A stretch of 40,076 nucleotides of DNA from an uncultured Clostridia bacterium (GCA_934120675.1 CAKOUU010000015.1:1-40076), one strand, 5' to 3'; positions 24,950 through 33,513 are shown, numbered from the stretch's first letter. The notes: generated by a model from the sequence alone, not told the origin. Program-made: numbers and translations.

Positions 24950-27067
24950 TTATCTTATGCTTTCTGTATATGATTTTGCTTGCATATCTTCTGTTACGTT
25001 TTGAGTATTCATTCCAAAATATTCAGCCATAACATTTCTTACTGCTTCTGCAGTATAGTTTCCATGTCCACCATTTTCTACCATTACAACAACTGCAATC
25101 TCTGGGTCTTCGTATGGTGCAAACGCTGCAAACCATGCATTTACAATATCTTTTCCATTTGCATCTTTTCCAGCCTCTGCAGAACCAGTTTTTCCACCTA
25201 CAGATATATTAAAATTCTTAAATCTTGCATATGCCGTTCCAGCTTCACCACTTGTAACAGACCTCATTCCCTCTTTTACAGCGTTTACATATTCACTGTT
25301 CAAAGTAATGTCTTCACTTTCATTATCTTTTGAAATTCCTAATTTTTCACTAACAAATTTGTTTATTTCATCTTTTGATACTTCAGTTCCATCAGCATTT
25401 TGAATAGATTTTACTATGCTTGCATCTACTTTATTTCCGCCATTTGCAACCATACTTATATATTTTGCCATCTGTAATGGTGTAAACTTGTTATATCCCT
25501 GTCCAATAGCTGCATTTATTGTATCTCCTGGATTCCAACTTTCATTAATAGATTTTACATATTCCTTACTTGCCAAATTACCTGAAACTTCTCCAGGTAG
25601 CTCTATTCCTGTTTTTGTGCCTAATCCAAAATATTTAGCATATTTATCCAATGTGTCTATCCCCATTCTGTCAGCTGTTTCATAGAAGAAAAAGTTACAT
25701 GACTTTTGAATAGCTCCTATTACATTTAAGTAACCATGACCTGTATGATAATCTGTATAATACCAACATTTCCAGTCGGTTCCATACTTTTTATATACAC
25801 CTGTGTCATTTATTCTTTCCGTTAAAGATATATTTCCAGATTCAAGTCCGGCTATAGCTGTAACCATTTTAAATATAGAACCTGGTTCATAAGCACTTTG
25901 GATACATTTATTTAACAAAGGATATGACGTATTTTCATTATAACTCTTCCATTCTTCACTACTTATTCCATTTGCAAATGACTGTGGATTATAATCAGGA
26001 TAACTTGCCATTGCAAGTACTTCACCTGTTTTAACATTCATAACAACACAAGAGCCACCCTTTGCATCATAGACTTTACCAAATCCACCATTTTTTATTT
26101 TTTCTATATTATCTTTTAGTGCTTCCTCTGCAATTTTTTGTAATTTAGAATCTATTGTTAAAATAACATTTGAACCAGCAACTGCTTCGTCTTCTACAAC
26201 TTCCGCTGTAGTTGTTCCGTCAACTGCCATATCAATTTGTTTTGTTCCCTTTTTACCCTTTAAATATTTTTCAAAAAGTGATTCAATTCCTGTTTTTCCA
26301 ATTAAATCGTTTTGATCATAGTCATCTTTTAAATTTTTATATTCATCATCACTTATTTTTGCGGCATATCCTAAAATATGTGATGCCAACGTTCCCTCTT
26401 TATATAATCTAACAGGTTGTACAGAAATATTTATTCCCGGATAATTCTCTGAGTTTTCACTAAATTCTGCAATAGCTTCTCTTGGGATATCTTTTGCTAT
26501 TGTTAAAGATTTTGTACTACTATATCCCTCTATTGAAATTGCATATCTTATTGCTATAATTTTTCTTATTTCTGAAACGTCCTGATTACTTATTTTATAT
26601 TTATTTTTAAATACATAAAAAGCTTCTTCTGCCGTTGCATTTTCATCTATTTCATTATTTTTCTTCCATTTTTTTAAATTATCATCTGATATTGTAAATT
26701 GAAATGGATTTATGCTAATTGGAAAAGAGTCTGTATAACTAACTTCATATTTTTCTAATACATTTACAATTTTTAATATCGAATTATTTAAAGTTTCTGT
26801 ATCTATCTTGCTTTTATATAACTCCAAATTAAACTTTTGACTAGATGTAACCAAAATATTTCCAGACCTATCTAATATATCTCCTCTTGCCGCTTCTAAT
26901 GTGCTTTCACGTGTTAATCTTGTATTAGATTCCTGTCTATATTTTGCGCCATTAACTATTTGAAGGTTAAATAATTGCACAATCAAAATTACACCAACAA
27001 TATATGTAAAAATCGTTATTAAATTATATCTAAAATTAATTTCTTTTTTGTTAATTTTTCTTGCCAA
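24950..27067 (-). CDS. mrdA: penicillin-binding protein 2 (elongasome transpeptidase)
   Basis: This 705-residue class B PBP cross-links peptidoglycan during cylindrical growth, in complex with RodA and MreBCD. It has one N-terminal membrane helix (about residues 14-34), the dimerisation/pedestal domain starting with TRESTLEAARGDILDRSGN (about 52-300), and the transpeptidase domain (about 335-690). The catalytic SxxK is S397-IF-K400, the SxN motif is S456-C-N458, and the KTG motif is K626-T-G628 in VGGKTGSAEAG. The start codon is TTG at 27067, preceded by AAGGTG with a 5-base spacer. It lies in the order mreB-mreC-mreD-PBP2-minC, typical of Clostridia. rodA is not in the window. Confidence 0.93.
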   Translation of the reverse strand: MARKINKKEINFRYNLITIFTYIVGVILIVQLFNLQIVNGAKYRQESNTRLTRESTLEAARGDILDRSGNILVTSSQKFNLELYKSKIDTETLNNSILKIVNVLEKYEVSYTDSFPISINPFQFTISDDNLKKWKKNNEIDENATAEEAFYVFKNKYKISNQDVSEIRKIIAIRYAISIEGYSSTKSLTIAKDIPREAIAEFSENSENYPGINISVQPVRLYKEGTLASHILGYAAKISDDEYKNLKDDYDQNDLIGKTGIESLFEKYLKGKKGTKQIDMAVDGTTTAEVVEDEAVAGSNVILTIDSKLQKIAEEALKDNIEKIKNGGFGKVYDAKGGSCVVMNVKTGEVLAMASYPDYNPQSFANGISSEEWKSYNENTSYPLLNKCIQSAYEPGSIFKMVTAIAGLESGNISLTERINDTGVYKKYGTDWKCWYYTDYHTGHGYLNVIGAIQKSCNFFFYETADRMGIDTLDKYAKYFGLGTKTGIELPGEVSGNLASKEYVKSINESWNPGDTINAAIGQGYNKFTPLQMAKYISMVANGGNKVDASIVKSIQNADGTEVSKDEINKFVSEKLGISKDNESEDITLNSEYVNAVKEGMRSVTSGEAGTAYARFKNFNISVGGKTGSAEAGKDANGKDIVNAWFAAFAPYEDPEIAVVVMVENGGHGNYTAEAVRNVMAEYFGMNTQNVTEDMQAKSYTESIR

Positions 27068-27174
27068 TTTTTCACCTTCTTTCCTATTATAAATTTCAAT
27101 TTGTTTTATAATTATTATTTTTATAAATATATATTTTTATAAAAAATTAAAAATCAAAACAAATTTTCTAAAAT

Positions 27175-27720
27175 TTAAAAATACTTTGTCAATATTTTAT
27201 TTCCCTTATATTCATTTTCTATATAATAACCAAATTTTTGAATTGGACTATATAAAATAATTGTTATAATCATGTTATATATAACTTCAACAACTAATAT
27301 TTTTATAAAATTCATTACTTCTACATTAGTAGAATACAAAACATAATTTATGAAATACACTACTGTTTCAAAAATAATTGATGTTCCAAACACCATAAAC
27401 ATTATTGTTATTCTACTATCTTTTGAAAAGTTTTTATTAAAAATAGTTCCTATCACACCTATCAAAACATAACCAAATAAATTTACTCCTATTTTAGAAT
27501 TAAATATTAAATCTAAAAATATTCCCAGAGCAGAAGCATATATAATACTCATACTTCTAGTTCCAAATAATCCAATAAATAAAATATATATTATAAAAAG
27601 ATTAGGTTTTATTCCTCCAATTGAAAACCAATTGAAAAAATTTGATTGCAAAAAATAAATAACAAAGCCTATTAATATTAAACTCAAATTTATACAAAAC
27701 TTTTTCAAATTTAATTTCAT
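27175..27720 (-). CDS. mreD: rod shape-determining protein MreD
   Basis: This 181-residue integral membrane protein has five or six predicted helices, the first at about residues 9-27. IGGIKPNLFIIYILFIGLFG and GIFLDLIFNSKIGVNLFGYV are typical of MreD, the small membrane partner of MreC in the elongation complex. Its position between mreC (28 bases upstream) and the PBP2 gene (about 107 bases downstream) supports the call, since MreD sequences are otherwise poorly conserved. GGAAAGGG immediately precedes the ATG. Confidence 0.88.
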   Translation of the reverse strand: MKLNLKKFCINLSLILIGFVIYFLQSNFFNWFSIGGIKPNLFIIYILFIGLFGTRSMSIIYASALGIFLDLIFNSKIGVNLFGYVLIGVIGTIFNKNFSKDSRITIMFMVFGTSIIFETVVYFINYVLYSTNVEVMNFIKILVVEVIYNMIITIILYSPIQKFGYYIENEYKGNKILTKYF

Positions 27721-27747
27721 CCCTTTCCAAAGGCATATGTAAACCTT

Positions 27748-28563
27748 TTAATTATTTTTTACAACCAAAACTGTATTTAATTTACTAAAGTCAACTGCTG
27801 TTTCAACTAAAGCATATCTATCAGTTATATTTTTTGTTGTTACTATTTTTTTTATTGTTCCAACATGTATTCCTTTTGGATATATTCCTCCTAAACCAGA
27901 TGTATCAACACTATCACCTTGAACCATATTAGCTTCTGTAGATATATACATTGCTTTCAATTCTGAACTACTATCTAGAGTTCCTTTACATACAATACTA
28001 TCTTTGTTTGTACTCATTAAACAGCTTACTGAACTTGATGTATCTACTATAGTTCTAACTTTAGCAGTATTATCAGTTACTGAAACTATGTGTCCAACTA
28101 ACCCTTCATCAGCTATAACAGTCATGTTTTCTTCAATTCCATCCTTTTTACCTATATTTATAATTATAGTTTTTGAATAGTTACTAATGTCTTTATTAAT
28201 TACATATCCCGGAATTGTTTTATACTCTCCATATTTTTCTGTTAAACCTAAATACTCTTTTAATGTTTCATTTTCTGTTCTTATATTTTCAAGTTCTCTT
28301 AAAGATTGCTCCAATTGGCTATTTTTATTTTTTAGTTCTTGATTTTCTGTTTTTAAATTACTTATATCACTAAAGAATGTTGAATTTCCACTAACTTTAT
28401 TTTTTAAATAAGTTAACCCATTTTGTACTGGCATAACCAACTTATTAGCAATATTTTCAAAGAATGATGTATTAGCTTCTCTATTAGAAAAGATAACTAT
28501 TAATATCAAGATTATAATTGTAATAACACTTCCCAATAGTCCACTTTTTTTATTCCTATACAT
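27748..28563 (-). CDS. mreC: rod shape-determining protein MreC
   Basis: This 271-residue bitopic protein has one membrane helix (about residues 9-24), a coiled coil (about 65-107, rich in Glu/Leu/Asn heptads) and the extracytoplasmic beta-barrel domains (about 110-265). Recognisable stretches are YGEYKTIPGYVINKDISNYS, NIGKKDGIEENMTVIADEGL, VGHIVSVTDNTAKVRTIVD and the final VETAVDFSKLNTVLVV. MreC links MreB filaments to PBP2 and activates wall synthesis. AAAGGAG lies 6 bases before the ATG, and the gene starts 30 bases after the mreB stop. Length is normal. Confidence 0.93.
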   Translation of the reverse strand: MYRNKKSGLLGSVITIIILILIVIFSNREANTSFFENIANKLVMPVQNGLTYLKNKVSGNSTFFSDISNLKTENQELKNKNSQLEQSLRELENIRTENETLKEYLGLTEKYGEYKTIPGYVINKDISNYSKTIIINIGKKDGIEENMTVIADEGLVGHIVSVTDNTAKVRTIVDTSSSVSCLMSTNKDSIVCKGTLDSSSELKAMYISTEANMVQGDSVDTSGLGGIYPKGIHVGTIKKIVTTKNITDRYALVETAVDFSKLNTVLVVKNN

Positions 28564-28593
28564 ATTCTTCTCCTTTCAAAGTAAATTTCTTAT

Positions 28594-29625
28594 TTATCTT
28601 CTTTTTCTAGAATTAATCAAAACTGTTTTTAGTCTTTCCAAATCATCTAATGTTTTTCCAGCTCCTCTAACCACACAGTCAAGAGGCTCGTCCGCTATAT
28701 AAACAGGCATTCCAGTTTCAATACTTAATAATTTATCTAAGTTTTTAATTAAAGCTCCTCCTCCTGCAAGTACAATTCCTTTTTCCATTATATCTGATGC
28801 AAGTTCTGGTGGAGTTTTTTCTAAAGTTCCTTTTACAATATCTACTATTTTTGATATTGATTCTTTTAAAGCTTCTTCTATTTGAGTTGATGTAATCTTT
28901 TCAGTTCTAGGTAATCCATCTGTCAAGTCTCTTCCTCTTACTTCCATTGTCATTTCAGTCATAAGTGGCATTGCACAACCAATTTGCATCTTTATTTGTT
29001 CTGCTGTTGTTTCACCAATTGCCAAATTCATTTCTCTTTTTACATAATTTACAATGTCTTCATCTAATTCATCACCAGCAACTCTTAAAGAATGGCTTAT
29101 AACTATTCCTCCTAAAGAAATTACAGCTACTTCAGTTGTTCCTCCACCAATGTCAACTATAATACTTCCACTTGGTTCAGCAACATCTAAAGATGCTCCT
29201 ATTGCAGCAGCCATAGGTTCTTCAATTAGATATACTTCTTTTGCTCCTGCTTGTATAACAGATTCTTCTACTGCACGTTCTTCAACTTCAGTTATTCCAG
29301 ATGGCACACCTACAACAACTCTTGGTCTTCCCACACTATATCTTTTTTCAACCTTTTCAATTATATTTTTTAACATTAATTGTGTTGCTGTAAAATCAGC
29401 TATAACACCATCTTTTAACGGTCTGACTGCCTTTATTTGCTCAGGTGTTCTACCTAACATCTCTTTAGCTTCATTTCCTGTAGCCATAATATTTCCAGTT
29501 CTTCTATCTATAGCAACAACAGAAGGTTCTTTTAAAATTATTCCTTTTCCTTTTAATGTAACCAAAATATTTGCAGTTCCTAAATCTATTCCTATATCTT
29601 TTGAACCAAATGTAAAAAATTTCAT
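28594..29625 (-). CDS. mreB: rod shape-determining protein MreB (actin-like)
   Basis: This 343-residue bacterial actin forms membrane-bound filaments that direct lateral wall synthesis. The phosphate-1 motif is in KDIGIDLGTANILV near the N-terminus, VGVPSGITEVEERAV lies near 100, phosphate-2 is in IIVDIGGGTTEVAVISLGG near 155, and the adenosine motif is in GIVLAGGGALIKNLD near 285. An ATG at 29634 is also in frame, but it directly abuts the GAAAGG ribosome-binding site; the ATG at 29625 has a 9-base spacer and matches the usual MreB N-terminus, so I use it. radC ends 14 bases upstream, so the genes are co-transcribed. Confidence 0.95.
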   Translation of the reverse strand: MKFFTFGSKDIGIDLGTANILVTLKGKGIILKEPSVVAIDRRTGNIMATGNEAKEMLGRTPEQIKAVRPLKDGVIADFTATQLMLKNIIEKVEKRYSVGRPRVVVGVPSGITEVEERAVEESVIQAGAKEVYLIEEPMAAAIGASLDVAEPSGSIIVDIGGGTTEVAVISLGGIVISHSLRVAGDELDEDIVNYVKREMNLAIGETTAEQIKMQIGCAMPLMTEMTMEVRGRDLTDGLPRTEKITSTQIEEALKESISKIVDIVKGTLEKTPPELASDIMEKGIVLAGGGALIKNLDKLLSIETGMPVYIADEPLDCVVRGAGKTLDDLERLKTVLINSRKRR

Positions 29626-29639
29626 ATTTTTCATCCTTT

Positions 29640-30386
29640 CTAATCAACATCCTTTTGTATTTTTAAATTTTCTTTTTTTATTTTTTCAACCATTTTTTTA
29701 GTTTCAACAAAAATACTTTTAAACTTCATATTTCCAATAACAATATGGTCTACTAACTCAATATCAAACATTCTTGCAGCATTATATAACCTATCCGTAA
29801 AAGTAATATCAGCCTTGCTCGGTGTTGGATCTCCTGATGGATGATTATGTACTAATATGATTTTCGGTGCTTTTATTTTTAATGCTTCAGATATAATTTC
29901 TTTCATATTTACATTAGCAAAATTTGTACCCCCAACAGATATGTCCATATTTTTTAGTATTTCATTTTTAGTATTCAATAAAAATAGCTTTACAAATTCC
30001 CTTTTTTCAAGTCTTAATTCCTCCATAACCAATTTTGCCAATTGTTCTGTACATTTAATTTGTACCTTTTTATAATTTGATGGTTTTGACATTCTTATTG
30101 CTAATTCACTTACTGCCTTCAATTGTATTGCTTTTACTTTTCCTATTCCCTTTATTTGCATAAGTTCTTCTAGCGAAATATCTTTTAAAAAATTAAGTGA
30201 ACCCATTTGTGGATCATAATTAAGATTTAAAATTTTTTGTGCTATTTGTACTGATGTTTCTTCTTTTGTTCCTGATTTTATTATTATTGCTAATAATTCT
30301 GCATTCGATAATGTTTTTTCACCATATAATTCTAATTTTTCATATGGTCTTTCTGTTTCTGGTAATTCTTTTATTTTTAATGACAA
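29640..30386 (-). CDS. radC: RadC family JAMM-domain protein
   Basis: This 248-residue protein has an N-terminal helix-hairpin-helix part (about residues 60-95, with LMQIKGIGKVKAIQLKAV) and a C-terminal MPN/JAMM metal-binding domain. The JAMM motif is H180-N-H182-PSG-D186 in ILVHNHPSGDPTPSKAD, with E128 in LEKREFVKLF as the upstream acidic residue. RadC was once linked to DNA repair; its true role is unsettled. The start codon is TTG at 30386, with GGGAG 7 bases upstream. It sits just upstream of mreB, a conserved Firmicute arrangement (radC-mreBCD), and downstream of a DUF4321 gene. Confidence 0.93.
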   Translation of the reverse strand: MSLKIKELPETERPYEKLELYGEKTLSNAELLAIIIKSGTKEETSVQIAQKILNLNYDPQMGSLNFLKDISLEELMQIKGIGKVKAIQLKAVSELAIRMSKPSNYKKVQIKCTEQLAKLVMEELRLEKREFVKLFLLNTKNEILKNMDISVGGTNFANVNMKEIISEALKIKAPKIILVHNHPSGDPTPSKADITFTDRLYNAARMFDIELVDHIVIGNMKFKSIFVETKKMVEKIKKENLKIQKDVD

Positions 30387-30424
30387 ATTAAAACTCCCTT
30401 TCGTTTTTTATTTGTCCCACTTTT

Positions 30425-30682
30425 TTATATTTTTTTGTATATAAATATTGCCAAAACCATGCCTATTATGCTTGCTATGTTAATTTTTACCATTAGTCCA
30501 AATGTTATTTTTAACACACTTAAGTCTAATACAAATGGCGTTTCTAGTCCAAATTGTTGTTCATATGACAACCACCAAAGCCATGGTACACTTGCTGCTA
30601 ATTTTCCAAGTAATCCCCCTATTACTAATCCTGCTAATAAAAATACTAACAATATCCATATGTTTTTTTCTCTTGTAGCCAT
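30425..30682 (-). CDS. DUF4321 small membrane protein
   Basis: This 85-residue protein has two membrane helices (about residues 6-27 and 60-82) around a short loop containing VPWLWWLSYEQQFGLETPF. The Gly-rich first helix (LAGLVIGGLLGKL) and the LxxLKITFGLxVKINI stretch match the DUF4321 family, found beside radC/mreB in Clostridia; function unknown. The frame is open for 14 more codons, but GGAGG lies 7 bases before the ATG at 30682, so I use that start. It is the first gene of the operon running through radC, mreBCD, PBP2 and minC, behind a near-consensus sigma-A promoter. Confidence 0.82.
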   Translation of the reverse strand: MATREKNIWILLVFLLAGLVIGGLLGKLAASVPWLWWLSYEQQFGLETPFVLDLSVLKITFGLMVKINIASIIGMVLAIFIYKKI

Positions 30683-30738
30683 TTTTCTACCTCCATTTTT
30701 TCTTTTGTCCTTACGGATACACATTTTTTACACTTGTT

Positions 30739-30767
30739 ATTATATCTTGATTTTGCTTTTTTTTCAA
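30739..30767 (-). promoter_or_regulatory. sigma-A promoter of the DUF4321-radC-mre-minC operon
   Basis: On the minus strand TTGAAA (30767-30762), 17 bases, then a perfect TATAAT (30744-30739). The leader to the DUF4321 ATG is about 50 bases. Foldback element C begins 25 bases upstream of the -35 box. Confidence 0.85.
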
Positions 30768-30791
30768 GTATTTTTCAATATTTTTATATCT

Positions 30792-30951
30792 CAAAAATAT
30801 CATGTTGTTGCAATTCACATTTTTAAAATTCTTTGTGTACTCGGTACCACCTTAATGGCTATTTATATTTGATATTGTATCCGTTTGATTGAAATGAAAA
30901 ATAGAAAAACTTAAATATAAAACTGAGGAATTATAACTACCATATTTTGTG
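30792..30951. repeat. foldback element, copy C (internally deleted)
   Basis: The left 135 bases align with the arms of copy A: GTTGCAATTCACA, CTTTGTGTAC, CCACCTTAATGG, TTTATATTTGATATTGTATCC, then a type-1 segment ending AACTGAGGAA at 30921-30930. The sequence then jumps straight to ATAACTACCATATTTTG, which corresponds to the outermost right tip of copy A. About 350 bases of core and right arm are missing. The breakpoint lies at GAAT, which is present at both corresponding places in copy A. The tips CAAAAATATCATGTTGTTGC and the reverse complement of the right end still pair. Confidence 0.78.
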
Positions 30952-30953
30952 TA

Positions 30954-30982
30954 TTTAAATATAATAGTATTAGTAGTATAAT
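30954..30982 (+). promoter_or_regulatory. probable promoter of mecA
   Basis: A perfect -10 TATAAT at 30977-30982 is preceded, 17 bases upstream, by TTTAAA (30954-30959), a 4-of-6 match to the -35 box. It begins 3 bases after the right tip of foldback element C and lies 27 bases before the mecA ATG. Confidence 0.55.
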
Positions 30983-31008
30983 AAAATTAAAGTATCGGAG
31001 GTAACAAA

Positions 31009-31665
31009 ATGAAAATTGAAAAATTAACTGAAAACAAAATACGAATAATCTTAAAAAAAGAAGACTTTAAAGACAAAGAAATAAATATAAATAAAATATT
31101 ATTGGAAGAACCAGCATCTCAAAAATTATTTTTAGAAATCCTAACCAAAGCTGAGCAAGAAGTAAATTTTGATACAACTGGATATAAATTATTAATAGAA
31201 GCAGACATCCAAAATAATGATACCTTTATATTTACAATTACAAAATATCTCGAAAAAGATGCAACAAATCAACATCTACATAAAAAAAATTTAACAATAA
31301 GAAAAAAAACACAACTATTCAATACATCCACCCTAATTTATAATTTTTCCTCTTTTGAGAATTTCTGTGAATTTTGTGATTTTATACATAGCAACCGTGC
31401 TATAAACATGAAAAACTTATATAAAAGTGCAATTTTATACTTTTTTAATAATGCCTATTATTTAGTAATTGATAAAATTAATTTATCTAACAATTCAATG
31501 TCGATACTACATACATCTCTTCTGGAATTCTCAAACTTAGAAAATCATACAAAAAATTTCAAATTCAAATTAAAAGAACATGGAAAAATAATTATGAAAA
31601 ATAATGCAATTACTACCGGTATACAATATTTTTCATTTGCACAAAATAAAGAAAACGAACATTAA
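31009..31665 (+). CDS. mecA: adaptor protein MecA
   Basis: This 218-residue adaptor delivers substrates to the ClpCP protease; in Bacillus it controls ComK and Spo0A. The N-terminal domain starts MKIEKLTENKIRIILKKEDF, the usual MecA substrate-binding start, with DTTGYKLLIEADIQNNDTF near residue 60. After a charged linker (about 82-105), the C-terminal ClpC-binding domain has LIYNFSSFENFCEFCDFI and AILYFFNNAYYLVIDK. It is slightly short for the family but complete. GGAGG precedes the ATG. It converges with the M23 peptidase gene, and each gene's terminator overlaps the other's 3' end. Confidence 0.9.
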   Translation: MKIEKLTENKIRIILKKEDFKDKEININKILLEEPASQKLFLEILTKAEQEVNFDTTGYKLLIEADIQNNDTFIFTITKYLEKDATNQHLHKKNLTIRKKTQLFNTSTLIYNFSSFENFCEFCDFIHSNRAINMKNLYKSAILYFFNNAYYLVIDKINLSNNSMSILHTSLLEFSNLENHTKNFKFKLKEHGKIIMKNNAITTGIQYFSFAQNKENEH

Positions 31666-31707
31666 TATATATAATTATTAACATTATATATTTAATTAAC
31701 ATTCGTT
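31654..31707 (-). terminator. probable terminator of the M23 peptidase gene
   Basis: AACGAACATTAATATATATAAT (left arm, 31654-31675) pairs imperfectly with 31683-31707, ending in ATTCGTT. On the minus strand the structure is followed by TTCTTTATTTT. It overlaps the last codons of mecA. Confidence 0.5.
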
Positions 31708-31720
31708 TCTCTAATTATAC

Positions 31721-31753
31721 ACGAAAATTTGTCATATCAAATTTTCGTTTTTT
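31721..31753 (+). terminator. terminator of mecA
   Basis: ACGAAAATTTG (31721-31731) and CAAATTTTCGT (31738-31748) form a perfect 11-bp stem with a 6-base loop, followed by TTTTT. The T-run overlaps the stop codon of the convergent M23 peptidase gene. Confidence 0.82.
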
Positions 31754-32777
31754 AATATAAATAATTTTGTGGATTATATGCAACACCACTTACTCTAATT
31801 TCAAAATGCAAATGTGGCCCTGTTGAATTACCTGTAGAACCAACTGCCGCTATTGTTTGCCCCTGTGATACAGTTTGTCCAGCACTACAATATAGTTTGC
31901 TACAATGTCCATAATATGTTTGAACACCATTACTATGTGTTATTACCATCAAGTTACCATATGAGCCTTTCCATCCTGCAAATGTAACAGTTCCTGATGC
32001 AGCAGCAATTACTGGTGTTCCTGTTGACGTTGCTATATCTAAACCAGTATGTGCCGAACTTCTAATTGAGCTTCTTGCTCCAAATCTAGAAGATATAATT
32101 CCTGAAACAGGTTTTGTTAAAGATATTCCCAAAGCTACTTTAGTTCCTGAAATTGTCATTGCTGTATTTACAGAACCAGTTGCCTTTACTGCAGTGTTTT
32201 TAGAAGTTTTTGATGTGTTTTTATTTGATGCAACAACTACGTTTTTAGGTTCAACATATAAACTAGCAACAGCATCATCAATATTGTCCATAACTTTTAG
32301 CTCAGAATCATATTTCTCCGCAATGGTTATACTATCTATATTTGAACTACTTTTTTGTTTCAATTGATTTACTATTTCTTCTGCATCTGTAAAATTTGGA
32401 ACATATACTTTTTCTTCCTGGTTCTCCAAAATAGCGTAATATCTGTAATATGGTATTCCCGTAGATTTTATTGTATCAAAAATTTCATTATCATTTGATT
32501 TAACATTTCTTTTTAGCAAACATATCTTATACTCTGGTAGACTATCTACTTGCACAAATGCAGCATTTTCATCTTCACCTTTTTCTATATAGTTGTTTAT
32601 TTCTGATTGTAATTTACTTTTATTATCTGTATACCCCATCATTTGTCCATTAAGACTTACACTATAGCTTATTTTATAAAATGAAGCTATCACTGCAATA
32701 ATAGCTAAAATAGATATTGATATCAGAATTATTAATTTCATTGTTCTTCGTGTATGTATTAATACTTTTTTAAACAT
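31752..32777 (-). CDS. M23 family (LytM-type) metallopeptidase, membrane-anchored
   Basis: This 341-residue protein has one membrane helix near the N-terminus (about residues 14-34), an extracytoplasmic helical region (about 50-175), a Ser/Thr/Lys linker and a C-terminal M23 peptidase domain (about 222-335). The zinc and catalytic residues are intact: H243 and D247 in SAHTGLDIATSTG, then H322 and H324 in STGPHLHFEIRVSG. With a complete active site it probably cleaves peptidoglycan cross-bridges. The frame is open to an ATG at 32792, but that lies upstream of GAGGAG, which correctly serves the ATG at 32777. Some M23 proteins of this layout act in sporulation (SpoIIQ or SpoIVFA types), which could fit here but is not shown by the sequence. 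Confidence 0.88.
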   Translation of the reverse strand: MFKKVLIHTRRTMKLIILISISILAIIAVIASFYKISYSVSLNGQMMGYTDNKSKLQSEINNYIEKGEDENAAFVQVDSLPEYKICLLKRNVKSNDNEIFDTIKSTGIPYYRYYAILENQEEKVYVPNFTDAEEIVNQLKQKSSSNIDSITIAEKYDSELKVMDNIDDAVASLYVEPKNVVVASNKNTSKTSKNTAVKATGSVNTAMTISGTKVALGISLTKPVSGIISSRFGARSSIRSSAHTGLDIATSTGTPVIAAASGTVTFAGWKGSYGNLMVITHSNGVQTYYGHCSKLYCSAGQTVSQGQTIAAVGSTGNSTGPHLHFEIRVSGVAYNPQNYLY

Positions 32778-32977
32778 TATAACTCTCCTCATAATATTAT
32801 GTCATAATTTTATACTCTTTTTTTCTTTTTTGCAATACCCTTTTTTGTCTTTTTCCGTAAGTTTTATTCAGTTTTCATGTATCTTGCTCTTATTTTTTAT
32901 CTTTTTTAACAAATCCAAATTTAGAATTATGATTATCCATTTCCAAAATAAAAATCATTTGTATTCACAAAAAGAAA

Positions 32978-33043
32978 AGTTTTATACAGATATATTAATT
33001 GATATAAAACTTGATATATCAAATTAATATATTGTATAAAACT
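32978..33043 (-). terminator. long hairpin after the coat-protein operon
   Basis: AGTTTTATAC (32978-32987) pairs with GTATAAAACT (33034-33043), and pairing continues inward through ATATATTAATT and GATATA with only single-base bulges, about 28 bp in all. On the minus strand TTTTCTTTTTG follows. It lies 22 bases after the stop of the last coat gene. The rest of 32778-33065 is AT-rich and shows no gene. Confidence 0.65.
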
Positions 33044-33065
33044 GTTCAAATAATTTCTAAGTTAT

Positions 33066-33311
33066 TTATTGTTGTAATTCAGTTTTTACTGTTTCAACTT
33101 CTGTTTGTGAAACTTTTTGAGCTGGTTTATAATAACCTTTTGCTTGTGCTATCTTGAATAGTTCATATTGAAAACTTTCATCACTATTCCTTATTTGTTG
33201 AAAAGCCTGTCTTAATCCCATATTTTCGGTCTCAGTTATAGCTGTTTGATATCCTGTTAAATCTGATTTAACTCCAGCCAAAATATCATTTACCATTGTT
33301 TTTTCATCCAT
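33066..33311 (-). CDS. spore coat protein, CotF family
   Basis: This 81-residue all-helical protein matches the coat F domain (PF07875) in size and in the pattern MVNDILAGVKSDLTGYQTAI, ENMGLRQAFQQIRNSDESFQ and YELFKIAQAKGYYKPAQKVS. The closing YYKPAQ is typical. The fold is ferritin-like, but no metal ligands are evident. AGGAGG lies just upstream of the ATG. It starts 13 bases after the stop of another small coat-type gene, so the two form a pair likely expressed in the mother cell under sigma-E or sigma-K; I could not identify that promoter. Confidence 0.85.
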   Translation of the reverse strand: MDEKTMVNDILAGVKSDLTGYQTAITETENMGLRQAFQQIRNSDESFQYELFKIAQAKGYYKPAQKVSQTEVETVKTELQQ

Positions 33312-33324
33312 ACTTTTATACCTC

Positions 33325-33513
33325 CTAATTATTTAAAAAAGACATTAATTTTTGTTTTGTATTTAAAGCATCTTGAGCTGATTTTGTAAATAATTGTTTA
33401 ATTTGTGGATCAACTGCTTGTGCTGAATATGTGTTTAATTTTTGATATATTGTCTCATGTGCTCCTATAAAATGTCTTAAATTTTGTAATTCCATTTGAT
33501 TTAAATCTGCCAT
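33325..33513 (-). CDS. short CotF-like spore protein
   Basis: This 62-residue helical protein starts MADLNQMELQNLRHFIGAHE and ends DALNTKQKLMSFLNN. It resembles the small partner usually found before a CotF gene in Clostridia, with two helices (about residues 8-26 and 34-60). The frame is open for 14 more codons, but AAAGGATG lies 5 bases before the ATG at 33513, and the longer form would start inside a basic stretch with no ribosome-binding site. It is followed by the CotF-domain gene after 13 bases. Confidence 0.8.
   Translation of the reverse strand: MADLNQMELQNLRHFIGAHETIYQKLNTYSAQAVDPQIKQLFTKSAQDALNTKQKLMSFLNN

Noticed and set aside
29054..29701. 215-codon frame antisense to mreB
   Set aside because: mreB on the other strand has every actin-family motif; this frame has no ribosome-binding site and reads as an antisense shadow.
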